Below, one piece after another: positions 1 through 14,000 of a DNA stretch of 64,000 nt. Under the pieces are notes generated by a model. The model ran no database searches. It saw only the letters and a list, made by a program, of their open reading frames with translations, and was not told where the DNA came from. Every line of letters starts with the position of its first letter. Within the stretch, counting starts at the first letter, position 1. The DNA is from Strigamia acuminata. Taxonomy: Eukaryota; Arthropoda; Chilopoda; Geophilomorpha; Linotaeniidae. The stretch is taken from positions 13,075,060 through 13,139,059 of the forward strand of contig OX442314.1 of the NCBI GenBank assembly GCA_949358305.1, in the 5' to 3' direction. Both the position numbers and the translations under genes were made by a program.

Positions 1-1
1 T

Positions 2-783
2 GTCTATGCCGAAATGTCTTTACAATGGTCCCAGGAATCTCCGCCGCAACGAGTACCAGCGACACCCGAATTAAAACAGTTTCAAAATGTTTTTGCACCA
101 GTTGTACCCGAAGCATCCGTTGGATTTGATAGCAATGAGCATGGGCGCGTAAATGGTAAAAATTGTTTGCTGGGAAAGAAATGACATTTTGTTTTATAAT
201 TTATTCACGTTGTAATTTCAGAGCGCAGCAGCAATGGAGTAGAAGAACAAATCAATCGTTTTAACCATATTGTTTATCAACATTCGCCATCAGGTGAATT
301 ACGGTGAAATTTACCTAGTGTTGTAATTTATACTTATTCTCCACTAATTGAAGTTTCAGGAGAGATAATTTCTTCACTTTCTACTCACCAATCGCCCATT
401 TCTCGTAATTCTGAAGATGCAACCGATTCACAATCACAAATAAATCAATCGCCAATTATAACGTCATGTTGTTCAATTGGTAATTACTTTGATAAATTTT
501 TATTTCATTTTTTTTAAAAAATTTTATGTTTTATTTTATAGGGTCGGAGAAAAATTCAGTAATGGAAAATGAATTGCAAATCTTGGAAAATCGTGAAAGG
601 GAATTGCGCCCAGATAAACCTAAATTTTCTGCTGCCACTTTATTGTCTGGTAACTCCGTACAAAAAAGACAGATCACTCAAAGTGAATTTGAAAAATGTT
701 CTAATTATTTATGGGATGATAACGAGCCGATATTTAGTGACACTGGACCAATATTCCTTGACAGTGACTCAATATTTGCATAA
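2..783 (+). CDS. 3' end of an unrecognised gene (four exons seen)
   Basis: Four exons can be joined in one frame: 2-155, 222-293, 360-479 and 542-783, with GT-AG introns of 62-66 nt, giving the last 195 residues of a protein that begins outside the window. The visible part is polar and low in complexity (Ser, Gln, Asn, Asp, Glu) with no membrane segment. The last exon holds a short charged, possibly helical stretch rich in Glu and Arg (LQILENRERELRPDK) and ends with an acidic-hydrophobic tail in which PIF/SIF motifs repeat (EPIFSD, GPIFLD, DSIFA). I do not recognise the family. The stop codon lies 50 nt from the stop of the convergent GSTZ1 gene, so the 3' UTRs must overlap or be very short. 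Confidence 0.7.
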
Positions 784-833
784 TTACTTTATTTTAGCAT
801 TAAAAACATATTTTTTACTTGACATTTTAAATG

Positions 834-1880
834 TTAAAATCCGCCGCTCTGTTCGGGCGGGCAATCAATTTGGTTTGCCGGGTGAGATTTAATAAAAGCA
901 GGATGTTGCATTAAAGTCGCATTAATTCTTTGAATTATTGGATATGGAGAGAGATCGACTTTAAACCTGAAACCAAACAAAATATTTAAAAAAATAAATA
1001 AACAATTAGGATATTGATATTCATCGTTTTAAATTACCTCACTGCATTGTACACTTGTGGAACTAAACAAAGGTCAGCAAATGTAATCTCGTCTGCCACG
1101 CAATATTTCCCTGCATACTGTTGCAATAGATCTTCAACAGCTGTCAAAGTATTATCATTAATTTAAATATTTTAAATATTCAATTCAATTTTGTTGAGAA
1201 ATCACCTTGAAATCCTTTAGCTATCCAATCCCTAGCCCAGTTTGGTTGCACCTTATCTCCGAGTTTCGTGAGAAGAGCTAAATTCTGCAATGGCTGAATG
1301 CCACTTGTAATGCATTCAGCAATAGCTCGGGATTTTGCTCGGGTTATTGGATCGTTTGGGAGAAGTGGGGGGTCTGGATGAGTCTCCTCGATATACTCAA
1401 GAATGGCCATCTTTTGTAGAGGTGAATTAAATTTTTATTACGACATGTGGGAAATTTTCATACCGATTGAATTAACGTTTGCCCGTCCACTACAAAAGCT
1501 GGGACTTGAAGCATCGGATTAATTTTTTTGTATTCTTCTTTATACTGAATAAAAATTAGTAAAATTATTTGGTTTTATTTTTGGGCCTCTTTTTTTTATA
1601 TATATCTACATGTTCTCCACCATCTTTTATCAAGTGAACAGGTTTGTATTCATAATTGATCCCTTTGTATTCCAAAGCTGAAATAAAGTTTTAATTGCAG
1701 CGTCGTTGGAATCTGTAAAATTCATAAAAATAAAACTCACCGGCTCGTACTCTCCAAGTACAAGAGCTTCTGTAGTAAGAATACAAGACAGGCTATAAAA
1801 TAGATAAAAAAATTAAGTGAAATGTATATATGTTTTAAACTGGTAAATTAAAAAAATAAAAATCTTTTAACCTGAGCCAT
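834..1880 (-). CDS. GSTZ1: maleylacetoacetate isomerase / glutathione S-transferase zeta
   Basis: Seven exons on the minus strand: 1872-1880, 1741-1792, 1610-1677, 1464-1544, 1206-1410, 1038-1140 and 834-966. They encode 216 residues, the same length as human GSTZ1. The zeta-class active-site motif SSCTWRVRA sits at residues 12-20, followed by the thioredoxin-fold residues [14 protein letters not shown] and then [12 protein letters not shown]. The C-terminal helical domain has [18 protein letters not shown] and ends near [11 protein letters not shown]. The enzyme isomerises maleylacetoacetate to fumarylacetoacetate with glutathione in the tyrosine breakdown pathway. The first coding exon is only nine nucleotides (Met-Ala-Gln). 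The gene is head-to-head with POMT2 and tail-to-tail with the preceding gene. It looks intact. Confidence 0.95.
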
Positions 1881-3057
1881 TATCGTCTGAAAGCAAAACC
1901 AAGTAATGACAACTGCCAACTGTACCTCGTCACGTCAATTGCTAAGACCTTGACCTTGCAGTGAAAACATTAACCCCAGCCATGAAGTAAAGTGCAATTT
2001 GATAAAAAATATAATCCTTGAGTTTTTACAGCCGTAGCAACAAACTTTTTTTGCCTTTTTTATTTTAAAATTTGAAAATAAACAGGTTTTAATTCATTTA
2101 TTTTTGTAAAAATTGATTCTCAAAAAAATTGTGCAAGTACAGGCCAGAAATAATCTCTCATCATTGCCCTCGTTTTAAAAGAAACTGCAATTTTTTTATT
2201 TCCACAATTACATTTCGAAATAAATAAGTGAAAAATAATAAATAAAAGTACAAATTTTTGAGACATTCTGTTGACTTCCGTACCAGGAATTGAAGTTCAA
2301 ACTGTTGCCACTAGGAAATTTGCCACGCGGGAAGTTCGAAGATTGAGTTGAATATGGAAAAGCCTAAATTTCAACCGTTTAGCAGCTAACTAGCTGCTTT
2401 GTATTTCAAAACTGATATAAAATTTTAATTGCAACGTCGTTGGAATTTGTAAAATTCATAAAATTAAAACTCACCGGCTCTTACTCTCCAAGAACAAGAG
2501 CTTCTGTCGTAAGAATACAAGAGATGTCATTAAATAAACGTAAAAAATAAAAAATAATTTTTTTTTTAATTTGAATCATTATGGTCTGAAAGCCAAACCA
2601 AGTTAACAACTGTCAACTGTTTCTCGTCACGTCGTTGACCTCAACCATGAAGGAAAGTGCTAGTTGATAAAAATTAAATTTTTTAAGTTTTTTAAAATTT
2701 TATAATTTTTTTTAAAAAAAAAATTTCTTTATTTTTATTATTTTTATTTTATTTCATCATTTTATTTTTTGTAGAAATCGATACACAAAAGATTATTGTG
2801 CAAGAACAGGCCAGAAATAACTTTACATTAAATTTCACCATTGGCCTCGTTTTAAAAGAAACACCTTTTTTTTTATTATAAACATTGAATAGGTGAAAAT
2901 CATGAATAAAAATATATATTTTCGAGATATCCTGTTGACTTCCGTACCATAAATTGAAGTTCAAATTGTTGCCACTAGGAAAAGTGGCCACGTGGGAAAG
3001 TCGAAGATGAGTTGAATATGTAAACACCTAAATTTCAACCGATTAGCAGCTAATTAA
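1665..3057. repeat. tandem segmental duplication of the GSTZ1 5' end and shared promoter
   Basis: Two adjacent copies of a unit of about 0.7 kb: 1665 to about 2397 and about 2398-3057. Each contains GSTZ1 exon 2 with its flanks, exon 1, the promoter, and a closing block with the shared words TGTTGACTTCCGTACCA and CCTAAATTTCAACCG. The copy nearest POMT2 has decayed. Its exon-2 relic (about 2476-2524, minus) reads LLYSYDRSSCSWRVRA and keeps its GTGAGT donor, but has lost the AG acceptor. Its exon-1 relic (about 2568-2580) has lost its GT donor. The result is that POMT2 and GSTZ1 now start about 1.2 kb apart. Confidence 0.85.
2476..2580 (-). pseudogene. decayed extra copy of GSTZ1 exons 1-2
   Basis: This is the exon-bearing part of the duplicated unit, on the minus strand. 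The second exon still encodes the SSCSWRVRA glutathione-binding motif, but its acceptor AG is gone. The first exon (starting Met-Ile-Gln instead of Met-Ala-Gln) no longer has a GT donor after it. No other GSTZ1 exons were copied. It could only be used as untranslated sequence or not at all. Confidence 0.8.
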
Positions 3058-3064
3058 TACTCAG

Positions 3065-6596
<3,532 letters not shown>

Positions 6597-7132
6597 AAGA
6601 TATTTATATAAATGGATTTTTATGACATTTGTTTTAACATCGAACCACAATTGCTCATCTTGTTGATATACTTACATGTTGATATTTAGTTATTTTTAGC
6701 TTATTTTTGGAGGATTTATTTTTTTTGGTAGAGGAATTTTTTTGACATATTGGAATCAATGCAACATTACTGCCGGTATTCATAGAAATATATATATATA
6801 CACATTTTTATTTTTTACTTTTATTTTTTTTTATTTTCTGATTGGTTTTGAATTTTTATTCTTTACTGCTTACATTGCACTGACAAAAACAACACAATTT
6901 CATTTCAATTTCAATTTATTTTTTCCCCATTATTGTAAGAAAATAATACGAAATAAAACAAAAGAAAAACAGAAAACATGCCAGATTAACATTTAATACT
7001 TTAATCGCTTGTCATTGTCAAGCAAGTATTTTTTTAAAAGCCCCTCCGCAAAAGCAGAGGTCAATTTCAATGGCGTGACCTTGAATGTGACCCATTTCGC
7101 TCGCTGGCTGGTTCATAGTTCCATCGGACGAA
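6597..7132. other. intergenic stretch, POMT2 3' side to RDH 5' side
   Basis: AT-rich sequence with T runs and an AATAAA-like word near 6951 that may end POMT2 transcripts. Just before the RDH start the sequence becomes less AT-rich (about 7015-7130), as expected of a promoter and 5' UTR. I see no gene or repeat here. Confidence 0.6.
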
Positions 7133-8531
7133 ATGAAAAAATTCGTTTTAGTAGCAGTTTCCAGCACAGCGGTGATTCTCGTCTATTTCATTAGGTTAGT
7201 TGTCCAAAAAACAATCCAATAAAGATGAAGAAAAACCTTTGTGTGTTTATTTATGTAGAAAACGTTTGTTTAAACAACCAACGTGGACTGCCCATAATGT
7301 GAAGCTGGACGACAAAACAGTCGTCGTAACTGGCAGCAACTGTGGCATCGGGAAAGAGGTTGCCTTGGATTTTGCCCGTAGAGGTTTAAAAGAAATGATT
7401 AGATCGGAGAAGTGAATCAATTAATTACGTAATGGATATGGCTGGCATTGATTTTTCAGGAGCTAAAGTCATATTGGCTTGCCGTGATATTGCAAGTGCA
7501 AGAAACGTTGCTGCAGAGCTTATGAAAAATACACAGAATTGGAGGATCGTTGCTATGGCTTTGGATTTAGCTGATTTTAAGTCGATACGAAAATTTGTGA
7601 AACAACTTAAATGCAGTATGGTGTATTTATAATTTATTTATTTATTTATTTTTATTTATTTTTATTTTATTTTTTTTTACTAGGGGAGACGAAAATTGAC
7701 ATATTGGTAAATAATGCTGGAGTATTTTATCTGCCTTATTCCGTGACCAAAGATGGATTTGAAACTGTGTTTCAGGTTAATTATATAGGTAGAAAACAGA
7801 TTTTTTAAACGCATTTGTGTTTAGTTTTATTTTTTATTAATTTTTTATTGTAGGTCCTTTTCTTTTGACTTTATTGTGCATTGATTTGTTAAAGAACTCC
7901 ACCAATGGGCAGATAATTAATGTTTCGTCTCACGGCCATCGTTTATGCGATGAAATTGAATTTACTAATGTAAATTTGCATAAATCTTATGGAAAGTTTA
8001 AAGCGTATGCTCAAAGTAAAGCTGCTTTGATTCTCTTCACAAGGACTTTGAGTCAAAAACTGAAGGGTAAATTAAATATTTACTTTTTTTTTATCTTTTT
8101 ATTTATTATTTTTATTCATAAAGTTTGTAATTTCAGGCACAAACATCACGGTGAATGCTGTTAATCCTGGGAATGTAGATTCACAAATGTTCAGGCATTT
8201 TCCTGTGCTGAACAATCCGATTTTACGACTCATTCAATGGCCGACGAGGAAACTCATCTTTAAAAATTGCCAAGATGGCGCGCAAAGCATCATCCATTGT
8301 GCCATTGAACCAACTGTTTTAAATAACTCAGGAAAATACTTCAAGTATATAAAAAAATATAATCTATTTAATTTTATAGTATTTTTAATATCAACATTTT
8401 TATTTTAAAGCAATTTTATTGAAGAAGAACCATCATCTTTGACAAAAAACCCTGAAATAGCGGAGAAACTGTGGAAACACAGTTTGAGACTCGTAAACCT
8501 CCAAGATGAGTTCGAAATCGTTGTAAAATAA
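7133..8531 (+). CDS. retinol dehydrogenase-like short-chain dehydrogenase (RDH11/12/13/14 group)
   Basis: Seven exons: 7133-7194, 7259-7383, 7460-7615, 7684-7788, 7854-8066, 8137-8344 and 8411-8531. They encode 329 residues. The first exon is a membrane anchor (MKKFVLVAVSSTAVILVYFI). The NADP-binding motif TGSNCGIG is at about 45-52, NNAG at 124-127, the catalytic serine in INVSSHGH, and the catalytic Tyr-Lys pair in YAQSK at about 201-205, followed by NAVNPGNV. This is the SDR7C family, NADP-dependent reductases or dehydrogenases of retinoids and other lipid aldehydes, anchored in ER or mitochondrial membranes. The exact member and substrate cannot be told from sequence alone. All splice phases agree and there are no breaks. 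Confidence 0.92.
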
Positions 8532-8696
8532 GACAGAAATTCAACATTTTACTGTTTTTTTTAATAATTTTACAATAAAATGACCAATTTGGCTCCTTGG
8601 AAAACATAATTCATTAATATGACCAAAATATTTTAAACATCGTTTACATAAACTCTAAAACGAATTAAATTTGGTTAAACTCGTACTCCACGAGTC

Positions 8697-9349
8697 CTAA
8701 ATGTGGTTTCCAAGTGATTGCAGTATTCGTGTTAGCAATGCATACTTCTCTTCGGGTATTTCTCGCTCGTGGTAGAAAGTCGTAGTAATATTGCTGGAAG
8801 ATGTCACGGTTCCGGGTGGTTTAGATTTCCCTGATTTGGTCAGATTGAATTTTTTGTGAGACAATTCCTGTAGCAGAACTCCTTGTTGCGTAACGAGTGC
8901 CTCCAAGGAACTCAAGCGGTCTTCAGCTTCCTGCTTTTTCGCTGCTTCTTGTTCGCGTTTAGCTGCCGCAATTATGTTCTGGCGATACATCTCAGTCATT
9001 AAAAACGTTGATCCTACGCTAAAAACCAATCCCTCCGCCCAAATCGCAGCTCCTAGTTCGGTCGCCTCAACGTCGTTCAATCTTGGTATCTTGGTCGGTT
9101 TTCGCAAATCGAGTACCTGCAGCCTCCATCGCACATCCCACCAATGATAAACTAGAAATAACGAGCAAAATAAATAAAATAATTCTCGATTTATTCCGTC
9201 GTTAATTTACTTTGTGCGGGCGGCATAATTACGTATCGTGTGAAAAATTTACTGCGTTTGGAAGTTCGCATTATGAGGACATTAAATGGTCTTGAAATTC
9301 GAGTTGTGAATAAAACAGCCATTTTTAGCAGTGGAAATATCGGAGCCAT
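8697..9349 (-). CDS. OPA3-like: OPA3-like protein, copy 1
   Basis: Two exons, 9211-9349 and 8697-9151, encode 197 residues. I chose the upstream ATG at 9349 because its exon gives the OPA3 N-terminus (ending VIMPPAQ) and joins in phase to YHWWDVRWRLQVL. An internal ATG at 9134 would remove it. The family core follows: ELGAAIWAEGLVFSVGST (OPA3 family, mitochondrial membrane protein linked in humans to optic atrophy type 3), then a charged coiled coil (AAKREQEAAKKQEAEDRL) and a variable C-terminus. It is one of a tandem pair with the next gene, in the same orientation and with an intron at the same position. Confidence 0.9.
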
Positions 9350-9618
9350 TTTTTAAATTTTGCTAAATTTCAAATAAAGCCGAAAAGAAAAATGTCAGAA
9401 ACGTTTACGCAATAATATCGAAAGTGTGGCAAACTTTTAATAATGCACTCAAACCAAGAATGGAAGCAGACTTGATTAATTAAATTGAACAATCGTTTAC
9501 AAACCATCCGAATACTGAAATGTTTATAATAATTTATGGCCATTTAAATTTATATAATACAATAATACAAAACCAAATCAAATAATTACATTTCTATCTA
9601 GACTCATTCGTCATTTTA

Positions 9619-10391
9619 TCACAGACTCTTGAAAGTTGATTGCAGTCCTTTCAATGCGTGAGTTATGAGTCCAACTTTTAGTTCTGGTTGGTTTTCCGCC
9701 ACTTTTTCCTCCTCGTGTTGTCCATCCACTCGACTGACATCGGGCAAACTCTTGGACTTTACCGGGCCTCTTTGGGGTATCCAAGGCGGTTTAAATGAAG
9801 GAAAATTCCTCCTAGAAAATTGCCTCAGATGGGCCTCCTGTTCCGTGACTATGTACTCTAATTCGTACAGTCGGTTTTCAAGTTCGGTTAACACACGTTG
9901 TTTTTCTGCCTCTTTCGCTGCTTCTTTTCTCGATGAGCGGTAATATTCTGCCAGTAAACATGCAACACCGACGAGCATTAAGATGCCTTCGCTTAACAGT
10001 TCGGCTCCTAATTCTATAGCCATCTGTTCGTTTAGTTTGGGGACTTCTTCGGGTTTTCCGAAATTCAGCATTCGCATTTTCCATCTCACTTCCATCCAAT
10101 GGTAAACTGTGACAACGAGAATTAAGAATTAGGTCGTGGAAATGATTGAATGGTATTCCGTAGTGCTTCAATTGAGGAAAAACATTTAATTATATGCAAT
10201 AATAAATACTTAGCGTATCAATTTTTTGTTAGCGGTAACAATGAATACTCACGCTGGGCTGGTGGCATTATTATGTAATTTCTGAAAAACTGACTATTCT
10301 TCGCTCTCAGTTTCACCTTATTCGCAATGGGCTTGCTAATTTGTCGCACAACTAAAATTAAAAGTTTCGCTGCTGGAAAAGCATGAGCCAT
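9619..10391 (-). CDS. OPA3: OPA3-like protein, copy 2
   Basis: Two exons, 10253-10391 and 9619-10106, encode 208 residues. The first exon is the same length (139 nt) as in copy 1 and ends in the same PPAQ motif, which shows tandem duplication. The protein starts with [20 protein letters not shown], close to the vertebrate OPA3 start, then [16 protein letters not shown], the membrane-inserted core [20 protein letters not shown], and a coiled coil. It is nearer to classic OPA3 than copy 1. Role: mitochondrial membrane protein affecting morphology and lipid metabolism (from the family). It is divergent from the Syt14/16-like gene, whose likely first exon lies about 650 nt away. Confidence 0.9.
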
Positions 10392-11041
10392 GTTTGTTTC
10401 GTCAAGAAGATGATCATAACGCGCCCTCTATATACCAAAAATAAATACAACCCTTTCAAAAATCGGTTTTTCCTTTTTTGAAATAAGAAAACAAAAATTT
10501 TTAAAAATAAAAATTAAACGAATTAATTTTTTTTTTTAAATAAAAAATTTAAAATTCAAAAACGAATATTTTTTAATGTTAAAAAAAAAACAAAACAAAA
10601 AAAAAAAAAATGTTTTTTTAGTCATAAAATTCGATTAAAGTTTTATTTTTTTTATTTTAAACATTTAATTTGCTTTTATTATTAAAAAAAAATTAGAAAT
10701 AAAAGTGTTTAGCTGAAGCGCCGTTGCAAGCCCTTTTTCAACAACGCCTCTTTACAAAATGGTGCAGTCCATAGCCAAGACTTGGCCGCGCTGTGTTCCA
10801 TTGATCAATAGTGATCCAGCACCTCAGCGCCGCAAACCGTAGCGTGGTAATTTATTCGACGGGCTACGCCGTCAACATATTTTGTTTGCTAGCCAACAAA
10901 CTCGTATTACTAGTGTGAGGTGAAGATGTTAGCAATTGATTACTTGCAGCGGCATGTTGTGCGGTGAAGTCGACATGGTCAAATCCAGCCGAACCTTAAT
11001 TTAAACCTGCGTCGAAGCTCAACGACGGCGTGTGTTCTCAC
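10392..11041. promoter_or_regulatory. divergent promoter region, OPA3 copy 2 / Syt14-16
   Basis: After 300 nt of AT-rich sequence, the stretch 10,710-11,060 is clearly richer in G+C and CpG (for example TTCGACGGGCTACGCCGTC at 10,855-10,873). That fits a 5' UTR or promoter leading into the ATG at 11,042. No TATA box is evident. Confidence 0.5.
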
Positions 11042-14000
11042 ATGGCTCAAGTTCAAGGTAGGAACGAGAAAGGGATATCCACCTTCGCAGTAGATCAAAA
11101 ATCACTTCTCCCGACTTGTTTTCTCTCTTTTACCATCTAATAATATAACAAACACCTATTTCGACACTGTCAACACCCATTTTCCCATCTGTCCACTCTG
11201 TTCTTTACCTTTTATTAATATTTAATTAATTACAACGATCGATTAGAATTGGTCTGCTCCGCAACACCTGTCATTGTTTTCCGTGCGTCTGTTTCTGTTT
11301 CAACATTCAATTTACGTTGTCGTTTTTTAATTTTTATTTATTTTTAAGAAGTGATTCAATTTAATTGGAAAAACATTTTTTTTAATTGAAAATACTGGAA
11401 ATGTAGACAGCTGGGGATCGTATTACAGGTGTTATTTTATTATTCGGTCTAAAATGTTGACATTTTAGATCAAAAAAACAAACATTCTGTTATAAATCGA
11501 CAATAATAAAAGCAGCTAAACGAGCGCTAGTCTGTAGTTAGACACAGCATAAAACTACTTGAAATGGGCCGTAAAATTACAGTTAATTTACAGTTTGTGT
11601 GTTTTTTCTGGCCTTAAATGTACTTTTTTTTACGCATTTGATTATGAATTTTGAAATTAAATACATTAGTGTGGGCAAAACTAAAAGGTGGGGAGTGGGG
11701 TGTTGGGAAAAGGCGAAGGTGAGATCCATTGTTATTGTTATTAATGTGACAGTTTGTAAATTGATCACGAAACTCTGGCCACTTGTGCGTGTGATTAAAT
11801 TTAATCGTTGATTGGTGTTATTAAGAAGGTGTGTCACGTTTAAACGGATATTCTCCATTTGAAGGAAATTTCGGGCGAAAGGAATCCGCTCGTTTGAGGT
11901 GGATTATTCTGGAGAGCATTAGCTTTTCTTTTTTTTTTTACTGCGCATGTGCAGGAAATAAGTAACGTTTTCAGCATTTTGCGACCGATGCAATTCGTTT
12001 TAAATATTTATCGATACTGGATTGAAACAGTTTCCATAAAATCTTGAGTAAGCATTAAATTGGAACGATGGAGAGGATTTATTTGTATTTATTTAAATTC
12101 TTTGTTTACGCAATGTAGAGAACTGTGCGGTCGCCGCCATGTTCATTTTTATAAAAAAAAAATCCAATCTGCAATGAATTTTATGAATGTAAACACTCGT
12201 TCGAATGGTTTCTCGCTGAAATTTTGCGATACGATAGAATTTCCTGGTATTTTAGGATCGATAAATTGTCAAAAATGATGATTGCTTAATGCTAGAATGT
12301 GATTATCGTATTAATCATTCGCTACGTGGAATAGATCAGTCATTTAAAGTGACTGATCTATTCATGCAAAAGTGTTTCTTTTGTTGATCGAAAATGATTC
12401 CCGATAAGTAATTTAATTTTTTTTTATCCATACGATATTGCACTGTCATCGAGTGACGAATTTTATTTCACTTGGTGAAATTGAATGGGCGTTAAAAAAA
12501 AAATTTGCCAAATTTCATGCCACCTGGCGTGATGGAAAATAATGATTTTTTTTTCTTTTTAAAGCGAATATCACGATTTCGTGTCGGTGTGAAATGAATG
12601 ACAATTATCGTGATTAGATTTTGTCTGTTGGTGGGTGGGAAAACTATTATCAAAAGAAGGAAATTGATATCTTTCAAGTGGGGAGTTTTTGAGTTGAGTA
12701 AATGGAAAAGAAAAATCTCCGCCAGAAGGCGGGCTGCTTTCTAGGCACACACACGAATGATGTGGGGAAAGCTATACACAACACCTGCGATCTTAAACGG
12801 ATTGGAATGGAAAATTTTCATTTTTTTGTTTTTTAAAAATAAAAAATTTTATTTTTATTTTTAAAAAAAATTAAGAAATATAAATAAATAAATTTCTTTT
12901 TTTTTAAATTGAAATTTACTCCGGTATTTTTCTATTTGAACGGTTGGGATGATTTGTCGATGATTTTCTTTTGATGTTACGTACACATAAATAAGTGTTC
13001 TTTCGTCTTGAAATATCCGATGCCCTTATTAGAGCCTGCGACCCGTATCGAGGTAAGAAGGACCATCGCAGAATGCAAAATGAGTGTATACGGAGGAGGA
13101 AAATGCAATATTTAGGCGTATGTCGCATGAACAAGTAAGTTGGCGTAGATAAAAATCAATTTGATTTTTTTTTTGCTTGTCGCACAATGGCTTAAAGTAT
13201 TATCTCTACGGGGTAATTTTGCAGAACGTTTCAAGATTTTTATACAACCATTTGCCCTTTAGTGTACAATTTTTGTAATGAACCAACGGGCAGTTTACTG
13301 CCTATTTTGCGGTTATAAACCGATCTGATTGGCTCTATGGATGGCCAAAGTTTTGGCTCTAAACACGCTCTATCTTCGACCAGGGCAATTTCACAGCTGA
13401 TGTTCTTGACTTTGTCAAGAGTTTGCAGATCCATTACTGTTTCTCCGCTTTTATACCATCGTACTTTGGGTGGGATTTTCAAATTAATAACGTTGAAATT
13501 TATTATAGTGGATACCGGTACATGAAATATTATAAACAATAAACACGTAAAAATCGTGGCGAGCACAACTGTTGACGAATCAAGTCATAACTATAACATG
13601 TTATAGTACGACACAATAATGCTTCAATGCTAAAGTTTCGTTTTGATTCGTCAACAGTTATGCTCGCCACGATTTTTCGAAAAATAGTTGTTGTCTACCC
13701 CTTTACATAGCTCCATTACGCCTTTTTTTGAGGGCTTTGGAGACCCATACATCCAATTTAGAAAAGATACCTGGGATGTAGACGGTCTCAAATCTGTTTA
13801 GTTTTTAATTTTATCTCATTCTGTTCACAAGTTATGAGAAATATTGTAAATAGTCACTTTTTGGAGTTTTTAAGTTTTTTCTTTTCAACAATTCATTTTT
13901 TTTCAAAAAACTTTTAACAAAATGACTGCTAAAACAATCCAACAATGCAATGCGCAGCAACATTGCGTTACGTTACTTCCTAGTGTGAACACAAGTGTGA

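Larger units (their letters stand above)
11058..13239 (+). other. Syt14/16 intron 1, proximal part
   Basis: Mostly unique AT-rich sequence. Only two things stand out: a perfect hairpin at 12,330-12,362 and a small SDR-like relic near 12,990-13,071 (both listed separately). No conserved exon is seen. Confidence 0.5.

Noticed and set aside
6742-6996. 84-codon open frame after POMT2
   Set aside because: Composition is that of T-rich 3' flanking DNA (Phe, Tyr, Leu runs) with no domain or splice context.
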